39,977 nucleotides of DNA from Bacilli bacterium (GTDB taxonomy: Bacteria; Bacillota_I; Bacilli_A; ML615J-28; CAG-698): contig JAQUYJ010000001.1 of the NCBI GenBank assembly GCA_028691905.1, forward strand, positions 1 through 39,977, in the 5' to 3' direction. Positions 23,605 to 33,152 of this stretch are shown piece by piece; the stretch's first letter is position 1, and every line of letters begins with the position of its first letter. The notes below the pieces were generated by a model. That model did no database searches. It saw nothing but the letters and a program-made list of their open reading frames with translations, and was not told the origin of the DNA. Position numbers and translations under genes: made by a program.

Positions 23605-24986
23605 CAGAAAACCAAATATTAAAAATTAACAAAAAATCTTTTATAATTGTTTGTATCATTTTAGGGATATTAATGACTTTGACTTATATATTAACCTATC
23701 TCGTCCCCAAAGGAGAATTTGTTGAAGGGGTATACCAAACCATTCCCAGTTTTAATTTACCGGTCTGGAAATGGATTGGAGCACCTGTTTTGGTCCTGGG
23801 CAGTGACAGTGGTCTGAATATTATTGTTATTTCATTGTTTATTATTATTTTAAGTGGTTCTTTTCAGGTGATGAACAAGACGGATGGTATTTCTTCCATT
23901 ATCGGGTATCTTGTAAACCGTTTTTCAAACAATAAAAAACTGTTAATGAGTTTAATTGTCCTGCTTTTTATGGGTTTAGGTGCTTTTTTTGGTATTTTTG
24001 AAGAAGCAGTTACGCTGTTGCCAATCATTGTTTTACTTGCATTGTCCCTTGGCTGGGATACATTTACAGGATTGGGTATGTGTTTGCTGGCAGCAGGATT
24101 TGGTTTTTCCACAGCAATTACAAATCCTTTTTCGATTGGACTGGGAAGCACCGTAATGGGTATTTCTTTAATGGAGGGAATGGGATATCGTCTTATTTTG
24201 TTTTTTATAATGTATGGCTTGCTTCTTTTATTTTTGTTTATTCATATTAAAAAAATAGAGAAAAAACCGCAATCATCCATCACATATGAAAGTGATGAAG
24301 AAAAAAGAAAAGATATGCTGTTTCATTTGGAACAAAACCCTAGAGCATTGCGTGTATACACCATATTTTTCCTGATACTGTTGGCCTTAATCATCCTGTC
24401 ATCCATTCTCCCCTTTCTTCAGGGGTATTCCATTCCGATTATTGCCCTGGCTTTTTTAGTAGGAATATTCATTTGTGGATTGCGTTTATCCCATTCTTTT
24501 TTGACTATTCTTAAATGGTTTTTAAGTGGAATGAAGGCAATGGCTCCGGCTATTATCATGATATTAATGGCAGCATCCATTCAATATATTCTTAATGAAG
24601 GAAAAGTACTGGATACCCTCATTTATCAATTGGAATCAGTGTTTGCCGGTGGATCAAAATTTAAGGCAGTATTGTTCATTTATTTATTGATTTTAATTAT
24701 TCAGTTCTTTATTGGATCTGCTTCCGCCAAAATTCCCCTTCTTCTGCCGATTCTTTCCCAACTGGCAACCAATGTTGGTATTACAAAAAACATTGCCTTG
24801 CTCGCTTTTGTTTTTGGTGACGGATTTACGGACCTGATTTATCCAACCAATCCTGTTTTGTTAATTGCTTTGGGGATGGTTGGACTCAGTTATCCAAAAT
24901 GGTTTAAAAAAACAGGATTATTGCAATTGGCAATATTGATTATTACAGTTGTATTTTTGTATATTGCATTTTTGATTAATTATTAA
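23601..24986 (+). CDS. YfcC/DcuC-family membrane transporter
   Basis: Integral membrane carrier, 461 residues, with about 11-12 hydrophobic segments. It has the YfcC-type pattern: N-terminal LVPKGEF followed by a substrate loop, FGIFEEAVTLLPIIVLLALSLGWD, a central cytoplasmic charged linker at about 215-245, and GSASAKIPLLLPILSQLATNVGI near the C-terminus. The family is linked to C4-dicarboxylate carriers and to basic amino acid or dipeptide exchange, so the substrate cannot be fixed from sequence. It starts within the stop codon of the acyltransferase gene (ATGA), implying coupled expression. No terminator is visible before the pheS promoter. Confidence 0.82.
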   Translation: MTENQILKINKKSFIIVCIILGILMTLTYILTYLVPKGEFVEGVYQTIPSFNLPVWKWIGAPVLVLGSDSGLNIIVISLFIIILSGSFQVMNKTDGISSIIGYLVNRFSNNKKLLMSLIVLLFMGLGAFFGIFEEAVTLLPIIVLLALSLGWDTFTGLGMCLLAAGFGFSTAITNPFSIGLGSTVMGISLMEGMGYRLILFFIMYGLLLLFLFIHIKKIEKKPQSSITYESDEEKRKDMLFHLEQNPRALRVYTIFFLILLALIILSSILPFLQGYSIPIIALAFLVGIFICGLRLSHSFLTILKWFLSGMKAMAPAIIMILMAASIQYILNEGKVLDTLIYQLESVFAGGSKFKAVLFIYLLILIIQFFIGSASAKIPLLLPILSQLATNVGITKNIALLAFVFGDGFTDLIYPTNPVLLIALGMVGLSYPKWFKKTGLLQLAILIITVVFLYIAFLINY

Positions 24987-24991
24987 AATCA

Positions 24992-25020
24992 CTTGAAATG
25001 CGAAGAGCACTATGATATAA
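24992..25020 (+). promoter_or_regulatory. promoter of pheST
   Basis: TTGAAA at 24992-24997, 17-base spacer, TATAAT at 25015-25020 preceded by TGA (extended -10). It begins five bases after the upstream stop codon. Confidence 0.88.
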
Positions 25021-25026
25021 TAGGTA

Positions 25027-25252
25027 TAACAAATCGATGATGGAGAACCAGTATATTGATTTTGTCTTTTCAGAGAGGAAATGGGTGGTGCAAATTTCCA
25101 GGACAACCAATAGAATTCATCTCCGGAGTGACTCCAATCCAGTCCGTTTACCTGGCGTTAACAGGGAACGAGGGCATCAATTACGTAATTGGTGAACTAA
25201 GGTGGTACCGCGATTTTTTCGTCCTTAGAAGACATCTCTTCTAAGGATTTTC
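25027..25252 (+). ncRNA. T-box leader of pheST (phenylalanine specifier)
   Basis: The T-box AAGGTGGTACCGCG is at 25199-25212. The predicted specifier TTC (Phe) at 25116-25118 sits in AGAATTCATCTCCGGAG, aligning with the tyrS leader GAAATACCTCTTTGGAG. Stem III is near 25174-25195 (CATCAATTAC/GTAATTGGTG). The terminator is TCCTTAGAA/TTCTAAGGA (25222-25230 with 25239-25247) followed by TTT. Uncharged tRNA-Phe should favour antitermination. Confidence 0.93.
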
Positions 25253-25267
25253 TATTTGGAGGAAAAT

Positions 25268-26287
25268 ATGAAAGATTTAAATCATTTACAAAAAGAAGCA
25301 CAAAATGCAATTCAATTCACCAAAACGCAGCATGAACTAAATGAAGTAAAAGCACTGTATTTAGGAAAAAAGAGTGCATTGAATCAAATTATGGCAACGA
25401 TGAAAGATCTGTCAATTGAAGATCGGAAAGCACTTGGTCAGGAAATAAACCAGTTCAAAGTACAGATTGAAGAATGGGTGGCAGGCCAAAGAGATAAATT
25501 GGTAGAAAGAGCCATTCAAAGCCAACTACAGGCTGAAGCAATCGATGTAACCTTGCCGGGTAAAGCAATCACACAGGGGAAACTTCACATTCTAACTCGA
25601 ACGCAGCAGGAAATAGAAGATATTTTTGTTGGTATGGGGTATCGGGTAGTAGAAGGACCGGAAGTGGAATTGGACTTATATAATTTTGAAATGTTGAATT
25701 TGCCTGTTGGACATCCGGCACGGGAAATGCAGGATTCATTCTACATCAATCCGGAAACATTACTTCGGACACATACTTCACCTGTTCAGGTGCGAACATT
25801 GCTGGAAAATAAAAATGAACCGATTAAGATCATCTGCCCGGGAAAAGTCTATCGCCGTGATGATGACGACGCAACCCATTCCCATCAGTTCAGTCAAATC
25901 GAAGGGTTGGTTGTCGGACCTCATATAACGATGTCCGACCTGAAAGGAACACTCAGCACTTTATCCAAAAAATTATTTGGTCCCAACCGTGAAATCAGAT
26001 TTCGACCTTCCTTTTTCCCATTTACCGAACCAAGTGTTGAAGTAGATGTCAGTTGTTTCAAATGCGGTGGCAAAGGTTGTAATTTATGTAAACAGACAGG
26101 GTGGATTGAAATCCTTGGAGCTGGAATGGTTCATCCCAATGTGCTTAGAATGGCCGGCTATGATTCCGACCATTTGCGGGGATTTGCATTTGGAATGGGA
26201 ATAGAACGTATCACATTATTAAAATATGGAATCGATGATATTCGTCATTTCTACCAAAATGACATTCGATTTTTAAAACAGTTGTAG
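25268..26287 (+). CDS. pheS: phenylalanyl-tRNA synthetase alpha subunit
   Basis: Catalytic subunit of the alpha2-beta2 class II enzyme charging tRNA-Phe. 339 residues from ATG 25268; GGAGGA at 25258-25263 fixes this start and rules out the TTG at 25256. An N-terminal coiled-coil region is followed by GPEVELDLYNFEMLN, RTHTSPVQ, SHQFSQIEGLVV and the motif 3 region GFAFGMGIERITLLKYG. A cysteine-rich CFKCGGKGCNLC insert, common in Bacillota PheS, is present. pheT follows nine bases later. Confidence 0.97.
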   Translation: MKDLNHLQKEAQNAIQFTKTQHELNEVKALYLGKKSALNQIMATMKDLSIEDRKALGQEINQFKVQIEEWVAGQRDKLVERAIQSQLQAEAIDVTLPGKAITQGKLHILTRTQQEIEDIFVGMGYRVVEGPEVELDLYNFEMLNLPVGHPAREMQDSFYINPETLLRTHTSPVQVRTLLENKNEPIKIICPGKVYRRDDDDATHSHQFSQIEGLVVGPHITMSDLKGTLSTLSKKLFGPNREIRFRPSFFPFTEPSVEVDVSCFKCGGKGCNLCKQTGWIEILGAGMVHPNVLRMAGYDSDHLRGFAFGMGIERITLLKYGIDDIRHFYQNDIRFLKQL

Positions 26288-26296
26288 AGGTGGATT

Positions 26297-28675
26297 ATGA
26301 AAGTTAAAACAGATTGGTTGCGGGAATTGGTTGATTTAACCGATATCACAACTGAAGATATTGTAAATAAAATATCGCTTCATTCCGGAGAAGTCGAAAG
26401 CGTGTACTCAATAATTGATGCAAGTTCAATTGTCGTCGGACATGTACTGACAAAAGAAAAACATCCGGATTCTGATCACCTGAGTGTATTGCAGGTGGAT
26501 GTGGGGACAGAAACAGTACAGATTATCTGTGGAGCAAGTAATGTTGCTGCAGACCAATATGTTATTGTTGCCTTGAATGGGGCAGTTTTACCGGGTAATT
26601 TTAAAATAAAAAAATCGAAAATCCGTGGCATAGAATCAAATGGAATGGTTTGTTCCTTACAGGAACTGGGCTTGGAGAAAAAGTTCATCCGCGAAGAATT
26701 CGCCAATGGAATTTTCTATTTTGATCAGCCGCTTCCTGTTGGTATGGATGGTAAAAAAGCACTCGGGTTCGCCGATGATGTTATTGAACTGGGATTAACA
26801 CCAAACAGAAGTGATCTCCTGTCGATGCTAGGGGTAGCGCAGGAATGCAGTGCCATGTTTAAAAGAAATCTCCTGCCTGTTAAGGCTGATGTTTGTCATA
26901 CACCAAGTAAAGAAAAAATCAATCTGAAACTGGATACTCCACTTTGCTTGACTTATTATGGTCAACTGATCCGAAATGTAGTGGTGAAACCTTCTCCTGT
27001 TTGGCTCTCCAACCGCTTAATTGCGTTTGGAATTCGTCCCATCAACAATCTGGTTGATATAACAAACTACATACTGGCATTATATGGACAACCATTACAT
27101 GCGTTTGATTACGACAAGTTGGGAAATACAATAGTTGTTCGCAATGCTCTGCCGGATGAAGAAATAACTACCCTGGATGAAGTAAAACGAAATTTGGATA
27201 GGAATGATCTTGTGATTACAAACGGAGCAAAACCGGTTGCAATTGCCGGCGTGATGGGGGGATTGGAAACAGAAGTCACCGGTTCAACCAAGAATATTGT
27301 TTTGGAAGCCGCTGTATTTGATCCACTTAGTATCCGAAGAACTTCATCGAGACTCAATCTTCGCAGTGAGTCCTCTGTTCGCTTTGAACGGGGTATTGAT
27401 TTAAATCGAACCCAGGAAGCGTTGCAGTATGCCTGTTACTTATATCAAACGCTTGCTGATGGTGTTATTGATGAATCAGTTGCTTTTGCGGGAATCAAAC
27501 ATGTCTCTGATAAAAAAATCAAAGTTACCGGTTTGGATATCCAACATGTATTGGGAATAGAAATCCCGGAAAATGAAATAAAACAGATATGTCACTGGTT
27601 AGGGTTCATAAGAGAAGAAGAATGGATTATTGTTCCCAATCGCCGCTTGGATATTACTATCAAAGAAGACTGTATTGAAGAAATAGGAAGAATGTATGGT
27701 TATTTCCATCTTGAATCAACTTATCCGGTTGACAATATGGTTGGAGCGCTCAGCTTGGAACAAAAGCGATTACGGGAGCTAAAAAGTATTTTATCCCACT
27801 ATGGATTATACGAGCTGATTACTTATTCACTGGTTAATGAACAGGAAAGCAGAGAATTTTCTTTTAACCATTCCAATCAGGCCAAAGCTTTAAAGATTTT
27901 ATCTCCGCTGACAGAGGAACATCAATTCTTACGTCAGGAACTGCTTCCTTCAGTCTTACAGGTATGTCAATACAATTATTCCCATAAAAACAGTAATGCA
28001 AGTTATTTTGAAATTGGGAAAGTGTACTGTGAACTGGATGGTAAAACGAAAGAAGTGAAACATCTGGCTGGAGCAATGTCCAATCTGTTTACCGATACAT
28101 TATGGAACAACAAGCAGGAACGTGTTGATTTCTTCCTCGTAAAAGGATTATTGGAAAATGCATTTCAAATAATGGGCTGGGAACTAACCTTTCAGCCACT
28201 GGAGGAAAAAACAACAGAACTGCATCCCAACCGCAGTGCTGCCATTTATTATGGCAATCAAAAAGTTGGAATACTGGGCCAGCTTCATCCATCCTATGCG
28301 CTCACAAAAGATTTGGATGAAATGATTGTGTTTGATATCAATTTGGAGAGCTTCCTTCAAAGCAGTCCAAATGAGGTCGTTTTTACTTCCATACCCAAAC
28401 TGCCAAGTGTACAGCGAGACATTTCAATTGTCATTAAAAAAGATATTTTAGCCAATGATATCATTCAACAAGTCAAAAAATCAGACCGAAATATCATAAG
28501 TGTAAAATTGTTTGATTATTACGTCGGAGAAAAAGTTGCTGATGATGAAAAATCAATTGCAATGAATATTGTTTTTTCATCAGAAGATCCATTGACAGAT
28601 GAAATTATCAAACAAAAAATGGACAGAATAACAAAAGGATTGGTTAAAATGTTTGCTGCAACGCTGCGGACATAA
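26297..28675 (+). CDS. pheT: phenylalanyl-tRNA synthetase beta subunit
   Basis: Large subunit, 792 residues, full length. It has the N-terminal EMAP/OB tRNA-binding part (VVGHVLTKEKHPDSDHLSVLQVDVG, then IICGASNV), the B3/B4 editing domain (PVWLSNRLIAFGIRPINNLVDITNYI, GQPLHAFD), B5 (around 400-475), the core fold, and a C-terminal anticodon-binding FDX-ACB domain from about IPKLPSVQRDISIVI. RBS AGAGGTGG is just upstream. It is co-transcribed with pheS under T-box control and ends at a strong terminator. Confidence 0.97.
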   Translation: MKVKTDWLRELVDLTDITTEDIVNKISLHSGEVESVYSIIDASSIVVGHVLTKEKHPDSDHLSVLQVDVGTETVQIICGASNVAADQYVIVALNGAVLPGNFKIKKSKIRGIESNGMVCSLQELGLEKKFIREEFANGIFYFDQPLPVGMDGKKALGFADDVIELGLTPNRSDLLSMLGVAQECSAMFKRNLLPVKADVCHTPSKEKINLKLDTPLCLTYYGQLIRNVVVKPSPVWLSNRLIAFGIRPINNLVDITNYILALYGQPLHAFDYDKLGNTIVVRNALPDEEITTLDEVKRNLDRNDLVITNGAKPVAIAGVMGGLETEVTGSTKNIVLEAAVFDPLSIRRTSSRLNLRSESSVRFERGIDLNRTQEALQYACYLYQTLADGVIDESVAFAGIKHVSDKKIKVTGLDIQHVLGIEIPENEIKQICHWLGFIREEEWIIVPNRRLDITIKEDCIEEIGRMYGYFHLESTYPVDNMVGALSLEQKRLRELKSILSHYGLYELITYSLVNEQESREFSFNHSNQAKALKILSPLTEEHQFLRQELLPSVLQVCQYNYSHKNSNASYFEIGKVYCELDGKTKEVKHLAGAMSNLFTDTLWNNKQERVDFFLVKGLLENAFQIMGWELTFQPLEEKTTELHPNRSAAIYYGNQKVGILGQLHPSYALTKDLDEMIVFDINLESFLQSSPNEVVFTSIPKLPSVQRDISIVIKKDILANDIIQQVKKSDRNIISVKLFDYYVGEKVADDEKSIAMNIVFSSEDPLTDEIIKQKMDRITKGLVKMFAATLRT

Positions 28676-28680
28676 AATAA

Positions 28681-28715
28681 AACAGAAATTAGGTCATCTA
28701 ATTTCTGTTTTTTTT
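28681..28715. terminator. bidirectional terminator between pheT and ispH
   Basis: Perfect 12-bp stem AACAGAAATTAG/CTAATTTCTGTT (28681-28692 with 28698-28709), 5-base loop, T run to 28715. The ispH stop codon is inside the 3' arm. Confidence 0.92.
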
Positions 28716-29603
28716 GTTTGTGTAGTTCAGATAATCATTTGGTTGAAGGTAGGAATTAAAATCATTGTTTGTTATTCCACTTATTATTTCATCCACTATT
28801 GCAGTAGGTGTAGATGCACCGGCAGTAACACCTACAGTTGAAAACAAGGACAAATCAACTGCTTTTAAATCGGTAATATTCTGCACCAGAATGGATGGTG
28901 TAGCAGTATAAATATCACATACTTCCTTTAATTTTTTGGTATTGTTACTGGAAGGATCCCCTACTATAATTATAAAATCAACCAAATCTGCGGATGCCAG
29001 CAATGCTTCCTGACGTAATTTTGTAGCATTGCATATGTCAATATGAATTTCAATGGTGGGATATACTTCTTTTAGCTGTTCAGCCAGATGTAAGACATCT
29101 AAATAGCCCATCGTTGTTTGGGTAGTAAACGCTAATTTTGACGGATAAGGAGGTAAATTCTTTATTTCATCCTGGTGCTGAATGAGGATGATATCCTTAC
29201 TGATACCAAGAATACCCTTTGTTTCCGGATGGGTTGCTTTCCCGTAGTACAAAATGGTGTATCCTTCATTAATTTTTGTTTTGATCAGGTCGTGTGTCTT
29301 TAAAACATCAAAACAGGTAGCATTAATGACATGCAGTTTTTTTTCATGAATTGCTTCCAATACAGCATCACTTATGCCATGAGCAGTAATGATAACCGTC
29401 CCCTGATCAATGGAATCGATTGATGAAATCACTTGAATATCTGCATCCTGATAAGATTGAATAATGTGCTTATTATGAACGAGTCCTCCCAACATATAGA
29501 TTGGGCGGGGAATGGTTGGATCCAGTAAGGCTTTGTTTATTAAAGCAATTGCCCGAATTACGCCTTTACAGAACCCTTGGGGTGTGATTTTTATAATTTT
29601 CAT
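28698..29603 (-). CDS. ispH: 4-hydroxy-3-methylbut-2-enyl diphosphate reductase
   Basis: Last enzyme of the MEP isoprenoid pathway, an iron-sulfur reductase forming IPP and DMAPP. 301 residues. Cluster cysteines: Cys12 (GFCKGV), Cys97 (ATCFDV) and Cys191 (DICNATKLRQ). The active-site HPE is at 125-127 (THPETKG), followed by the TQTT block, SSNNTKKL and TAGASTP. The second cysteine motif reads TCFDV rather than the common TCPxV. No other isp gene is nearby. The MEP pathway and uppP in the same window indicate isoprenoid lipid metabolism. Confidence 0.94.
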   Translation of the reverse strand: MKIIKITPQGFCKGVIRAIALINKALLDPTIPRPIYMLGGLVHNKHIIQSYQDADIQVISSIDSIDQGTVIITAHGISDAVLEAIHEKKLHVINATCFDVLKTHDLIKTKINEGYTILYYGKATHPETKGILGISKDIILIQHQDEIKNLPPYPSKLAFTTQTTMGYLDVLHLAEQLKEVYPTIEIHIDICNATKLRQEALLASADLVDFIIIVGDPSSNNTKKLKEVCDIYTATPSILVQNITDLKAVDLSLFSTVGVTAGASTPTAIVDEIISGITNNDFNSYLQPNDYLNYTNKKNRN

Positions 29604-29645
29604 TGGGTTATCTCCAATCCGGTTTAAAACATTTTACATAATAGT

Positions 29646-29674
29646 ATTATAACAAAAAAAAGTTTAAATTACAA
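29646..29674 (-). promoter_or_regulatory. promoter of ispH
   Basis: Minus-strand TTGTAA (29669-29674), 17-base spacer, TATAAT (29646-29651). Confidence 0.78.
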
Positions 29675-29702
29675 AACGAATACTTTTAAAATGAGAAAAC
29701 AG

Positions 29703-29731
29703 TTGTTAGATGGCCAAATATATAGTATAAT
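29703..29731 (+). promoter_or_regulatory. promoter of the chrA pair
   Basis: TTGTTA at 29703-29708, 17-base spacer, TATAAT at 29726-29731. The predicted transcript would start near 29738. Confidence 0.78.
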
Positions 29732-29761
29732 ACTATAGGACAAAGGATGAAAAGAAAGCCA

Positions 29762-30316
29762 ATGAATAAACTGATAAGTCTTTTTTTTACTTTTTTTAAG
29801 ATAGGTGCATTTACATTTGGCGGCGGACTGGCGATGCTGCCGTTTATTCACAGCGAAATGGTAGAAAAAAAGAGTTGGATTACCGATGAAGAAATGATGG
29901 ACATCATAGCTGTAGCGGAATCCACTCCCGGTGTAATTGCAGTGAATACTGCTACTTTTGTAGGATATAAAGTAGGGAAGTTTTGGGGTAGCCTGGTTGC
30001 TACAGTTGGTGTGGTTTTACCTTCTTTAATCATTATCTGTGTTATTTCCCTCTTTTTTGAAGACTTTCTGACTTATCCGATTGTTGCTGCTGTATTTAAG
30101 GGAATTCGGGTTGGAGTTACCGTTTTAATATTTAATGCAGCAATAAAAATATTTAAAAAAAGTCCGAAAACCGTCATTACTTACAGTATCATTGCATTAT
30201 CCATTATACTTAGTATTTTTACGCCATTGGATTCTATTCTTATCATTATTTTAGGTGCATTGATAGCGATTCTATCCCAAGTCGTACTCCTGAAAAAAGG
30301 AGATAAAAATGATTAA
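29762..30316 (+). CDS. chrA: ChrA-family transporter, first half
   Basis: Short-chain CHR (chromate ion transporter) protein of 184 residues with about five to six hydrophobic segments. The family signature FFKIGAFTFGGGLAML is at the N-terminus, and STPGVIAVNTATFVGYKVG follows. I prefer ATG 29762: the earlier ATG 29747 is only nine bases from the predicted transcript start. AAAGGAT at 29742-29748 is the only ribosome-site candidate and is rather distant. It overlaps the second chrA by eight bases, the standard arrangement for paired half-transporters. Chromate export is the known family activity, but the physiological substrate here is uncertain. Confidence 0.88.
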   Translation: MNKLISLFFTFFKIGAFTFGGGLAMLPFIHSEMVEKKSWITDEEMMDIIAVAESTPGVIAVNTATFVGYKVGKFWGSLVATVGVVLPSLIIICVISLFFEDFLTYPIVAAVFKGIRVGVTVLIFNAAIKIFKKSPKTVITYSIIALSIILSIFTPLDSILIIILGALIAILSQVVLLKKGDKND

Positions 30317-30863
30317 ATTACTGGAACTTTTTATTACTTTTTTCTTAATCGGTTTATTTACCATTGGTGGCGGATATGCAATGATTCCAATGATTCAAGA
30401 CCGTGTCTTGGCCAATAACTGGTTAACGATAGATGAGTTATTGAATTTCTTTGCTATATCAGAGTCAACACCCGGACCTTTTGCTGTCAATACAGCTACT
30501 TTAATCGGTTTTTCCCAATTTCCTGAATTTCCCATTTTGGGAGCCATCACCACAACAACTGCAGTGATTCTTCCTTCCTTTATTATTATTTTGCTCATTG
30601 CGAAACACTTTCATCATTTGATGGAGAACAAAGTAATAAGGTGGGCACTGATGGGCATCAAAGCTACAGTAATTGGTTTGATTATTGGTGTGGTAGTGAT
30701 GCTGGTTCGGGCGAATGTATATGTTGAAGGACAGTGGGATATCTATGCTATCATTATTATTGCCATTGTATTTGCGTGCACCAAAATATTTAAAAAAATT
30801 GGTCCCATTCCCATTATTGTTTTATCCGGTTTATTGGGATACCTATTTTATATTTTAATATAA
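30309..30863 (+). CDS. chrA: ChrA-family transporter, second half
   Basis: Partner short-chain CHR protein, 184 residues, with the same signature TFFLIGLFTIGGGYAMIPM and STPGPFAVNTATLIGF. The two halves probably form a heterodimer with antiparallel topology, as described for short-chain CHR pairs. AAAAGGAGA precedes the start inside the end of the first gene. An aldose epimerase gene follows after 11 bases. Confidence 0.9.
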   Translation: MIKLLELFITFFLIGLFTIGGGYAMIPMIQDRVLANNWLTIDELLNFFAISESTPGPFAVNTATLIGFSQFPEFPILGAITTTTAVILPSFIIILLIAKHFHHLMENKVIRWALMGIKATVIGLIIGVVVMLVRANVYVEGQWDIYAIIIIAIVFACTKIFKKIGPIPIIVLSGLLGYLFYILI

Positions 30864-30874
30864 AGGAGAAAAAA

Positions 30875-31744
30875 ATGATTTATACCATTCAAAACGAGTT
30901 TTTAACGGTTGGAATTAATTCGCTGGGCGCAGAAAAAGAGTTTATTATAAGTAACAAAAATGTTTCGTACTTGCGAAAGCGGGATGAATACTGGGACAGT
31001 ATTGCCCCCCTCCTTTTTCCCAATGTCGGAAGATTGAAAGAAGGCTATACTTTTATTAACAACGAGCGATATGAATTGGAATTACATGGTTTTGCGAGAA
31101 AACAGGAATTTGAAGTATTACACCAAAAGAAAGATGAAATCACCCTTTTTAACAGTCATTCCAAAGAAACACTAAAACATTATCCGTTTGAATATAAATT
31201 ATTTGTTACCTACACTTTGAAAAATAAAACACTGACAACAAAAATCAGAATTGTCAATCACAGCATGAAGGACATGCCGTTCAATTATGGCGGACATCCG
31301 GGATTCCGCGTTCCGCTTTATGATAATGAACGCTTTGAAGATTATGAGATTCATTTTGAAAAACCCGAAACGTTTCATTCTCCGACCGTAGAAAAGGATG
31401 GAACGCTTAATTTTGATAATCCGCATTGGCAATTTAACAAACTGGAAAAACTGCAACTGGATTACCGCTATTTTACAATTGATGCAATCGTGATTCCCCG
31501 TGTTCAGTCCAATGAGGTTTCATTGGTTAACAAGGAAGGAAAGGGCATTCGTTTTTCTTTTGCTGATTTCGTCAGTTTGGCACTGTGGACCAAACCAAAC
31601 GCTTCCTTTATCTGTCTGGAACCTTGGATAGGATATGCAGATTTATATGTGACTGATCATCTGTTTTCGAAAAAAGACAATATTATCAATCTGGAACCAT
31701 TAAAAGATTTTACAGCAAGTTATGCGATTACGATTTTAGATTAA
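30875..31744 (+). CDS. aldose 1-epimerase family protein (LacX-like)
   Basis: Galactose-mutarotase-like enzyme of the LacX subgroup, 289 residues, predicted to interconvert alpha and beta anomers of hexoses or hexose phosphates. Visible pieces are the N-terminal LGAEKEFI, LFPNVGRLKEG, the ELHGFAR histidine, NYGGHPGFRVPL with the second His, and the C-terminal CLEPWIGYAD acidic residue. RBS AAAGGAGAA lies upstream. It is linked to the chrA pair by position only; I know no functional connection. Confidence 0.85.
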   Translation: MIYTIQNEFLTVGINSLGAEKEFIISNKNVSYLRKRDEYWDSIAPLLFPNVGRLKEGYTFINNERYELELHGFARKQEFEVLHQKKDEITLFNSHSKETLKHYPFEYKLFVTYTLKNKTLTTKIRIVNHSMKDMPFNYGGHPGFRVPLYDNERFEDYEIHFEKPETFHSPTVEKDGTLNFDNPHWQFNKLEKLQLDYRYFTIDAIVIPRVQSNEVSLVNKEGKGIRFSFADFVSLALWTKPNASFICLEPWIGYADLYVTDHLFSKKDNIINLEPLKDFTASYAITILD

Positions 31745-31753
31745 ACAGTTTAC

Positions 31754-31782
31754 TGGACAAAAAGCTATTTTTATAATATAAT
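31754..31782 (+). promoter_or_regulatory. promoter of efp
   Basis: TGGACA at 31754-31759, 17-base spacer, TATAAT at 31777-31782; a second overlapping TATAAT lies at 31772-31777. No terminator separates it from the epimerase gene. Confidence 0.75.
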
Positions 31783-31805
31783 AAATAAATATAAGGAGAC
31801 AATTT

Positions 31806-32363
31806 ATGATTTCAACAAGTGATTTTAAAACAGGAATGACAATTGAATATGATAACAGTATTTATCAGATAATTGAATTTCAACATGTAAAACCAGGGAA
31901 AGGACAGGCGTTTGTCCGTACCAAATTACGCAATTTACGGACAAGTTCGTTAACTGATGTCACTTTTGGTGCTGGTGAAAAAATGGAACAGGCCATGATT
32001 GAAAAGAAAAAAATGCAGTATCTCTATGTGAGTGGGGAATTTTATTCTTTTATGGATATGGAAACGTACGAACAAATTGAAATGCCCGCTGAACGCTTAC
32101 AATATGAGAAAAACTTTATGCTGGAAGGCATGGAAGTAATTATTGTCGATTATAAAGGTGAAATTTTAGGTGTTCAACTACCGGAAAAAGTGGCACTGGA
32201 AGTAGTGGAATGTGCTCCCGGTGTACGGGGGAATACCGCAGCCAATGCTACCAAAGATGCTGTTTTAGAAACAGGGCATCGCGTATTGGTTCCTTTGTTC
32301 GTTGAAACAGGAGATAAAATTATCGTTTCAACAATCGACGGAAAATACAGTTCAAGAGCATAA
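31806..32363 (+). CDS. efp: translation elongation factor P
   Basis: Relieves ribosome stalling at polyproline. 185 residues, full length, three OB-like domains. The tip loop is KPGKGQAFVRTKLRN with Lys32, the residue modified in other species (5-aminopentanol in Bacillus, from family knowledge). The C-terminal signature GDKIIVSTIDGKYSSRA is intact. RBS AAGGAGA is upstream. coaX follows 18 bases later, so the two are probably co-transcribed. Confidence 0.97.
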   Translation: MISTSDFKTGMTIEYDNSIYQIIEFQHVKPGKGQAFVRTKLRNLRTSSLTDVTFGAGEKMEQAMIEKKKMQYLYVSGEFYSFMDMETYEQIEMPAERLQYEKNFMLEGMEVIIVDYKGEILGVQLPEKVALEVVECAPGVRGNTAANATKDAVLETGHRVLVPLFVETGDKIIVSTIDGKYSSRA

Positions 32364-32381
32364 ACAGGTGGGAGGGATACC

Positions 32382-33152
32382 ATGTTAATATGTGTTGATG
32401 TTGGCAATTCCAATATTGTAGTTGGTGTATTCAACGATCAAAACCAATTATTACCTCCGTTTCGCCTGGAAACAAAGGTTCTGCGGACAGAGGATGAATA
32501 TGGTATTCGATTTTTGGAAAATTTACAGTTTTTAAATGTGAAGGCAAGTGACATTACAGGAGCTATTATAGCCAGTGTTGTTCCAACGGTTGATGCCAAT
32601 TTGGAAAAGACTTTTCTAAAATATTTTCAGATAAAACCGCTCTTTATTGCTCCCGGTGTGAAAAGCGGGATTAAAATAACCATTGATAATCCCAAGCAGT
32701 TGGGAGCTGACCTTTTGGTTGGAGCAGTCGGAGCAACCAGCAAATATGGGTATCCATGCCTGGTGGTTGATATGGGAACAGCAATCACCTTAATGGTTGT
32801 CAACGAGCGAAAAGAAATCATCGGTGGAATTATCTATCCAGGAATCTATACCGCATATAATGGTTTGATTCGTTCAACATCTTTATTGGAATCAACGAAA
32901 ATCGGTGTTCCCAGTCATGTTATCGGTAAAGATACAGTCAGTTCAATCCAAAGCGGAATGATTTTTGGGACTGCGGGAGCAATTCAGGGCATGATTGATA
33001 AGGTCTTTGAAGAACAGGGTAAGATGAAAGTAGTAATAACAGGCGGAACAGCAAGTTATATTTACCCATATTTAAAAAATGTAATATATGATGAACATTT
33101 ACTTATGGATGGACTGCGTATCGTCTATGAAAAAAACAGAAGCAAGGATTAA
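32382..33152 (+). CDS. coaX: type III pantothenate kinase
   Basis: First step of coenzyme A synthesis, ATP-dependent phosphorylation of pantothenate. 256 residues, ASKHA fold. The phosphate-binding DVGNSN is at 5-10, DNPKQLGADLLVGAVGA is the pantothenate-binding region, DMGTAIT is the second phosphate motif, and GGIIYPG follows. The usual GADR is GADL here. AGGTGGGAGGG is upstream. Its stop codon overlaps that of the convergent GNAT gene inside a terminator loop. Confidence 0.93.
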   Translation: MLICVDVGNSNIVVGVFNDQNQLLPPFRLETKVLRTEDEYGIRFLENLQFLNVKASDITGAIIASVVPTVDANLEKTFLKYFQIKPLFIAPGVKSGIKITIDNPKQLGADLLVGAVGATSKYGYPCLVVDMGTAITLMVVNERKEIIGGIIYPGIYTAYNGLIRSTSLLESTKIGVPSHVIGKDTVSSIQSGMIFGTAGAIQGMIDKVFEEQGKMKVVITGGTASYIYPYLKNVIYDEHLLMDGLRIVYEKNRSKD

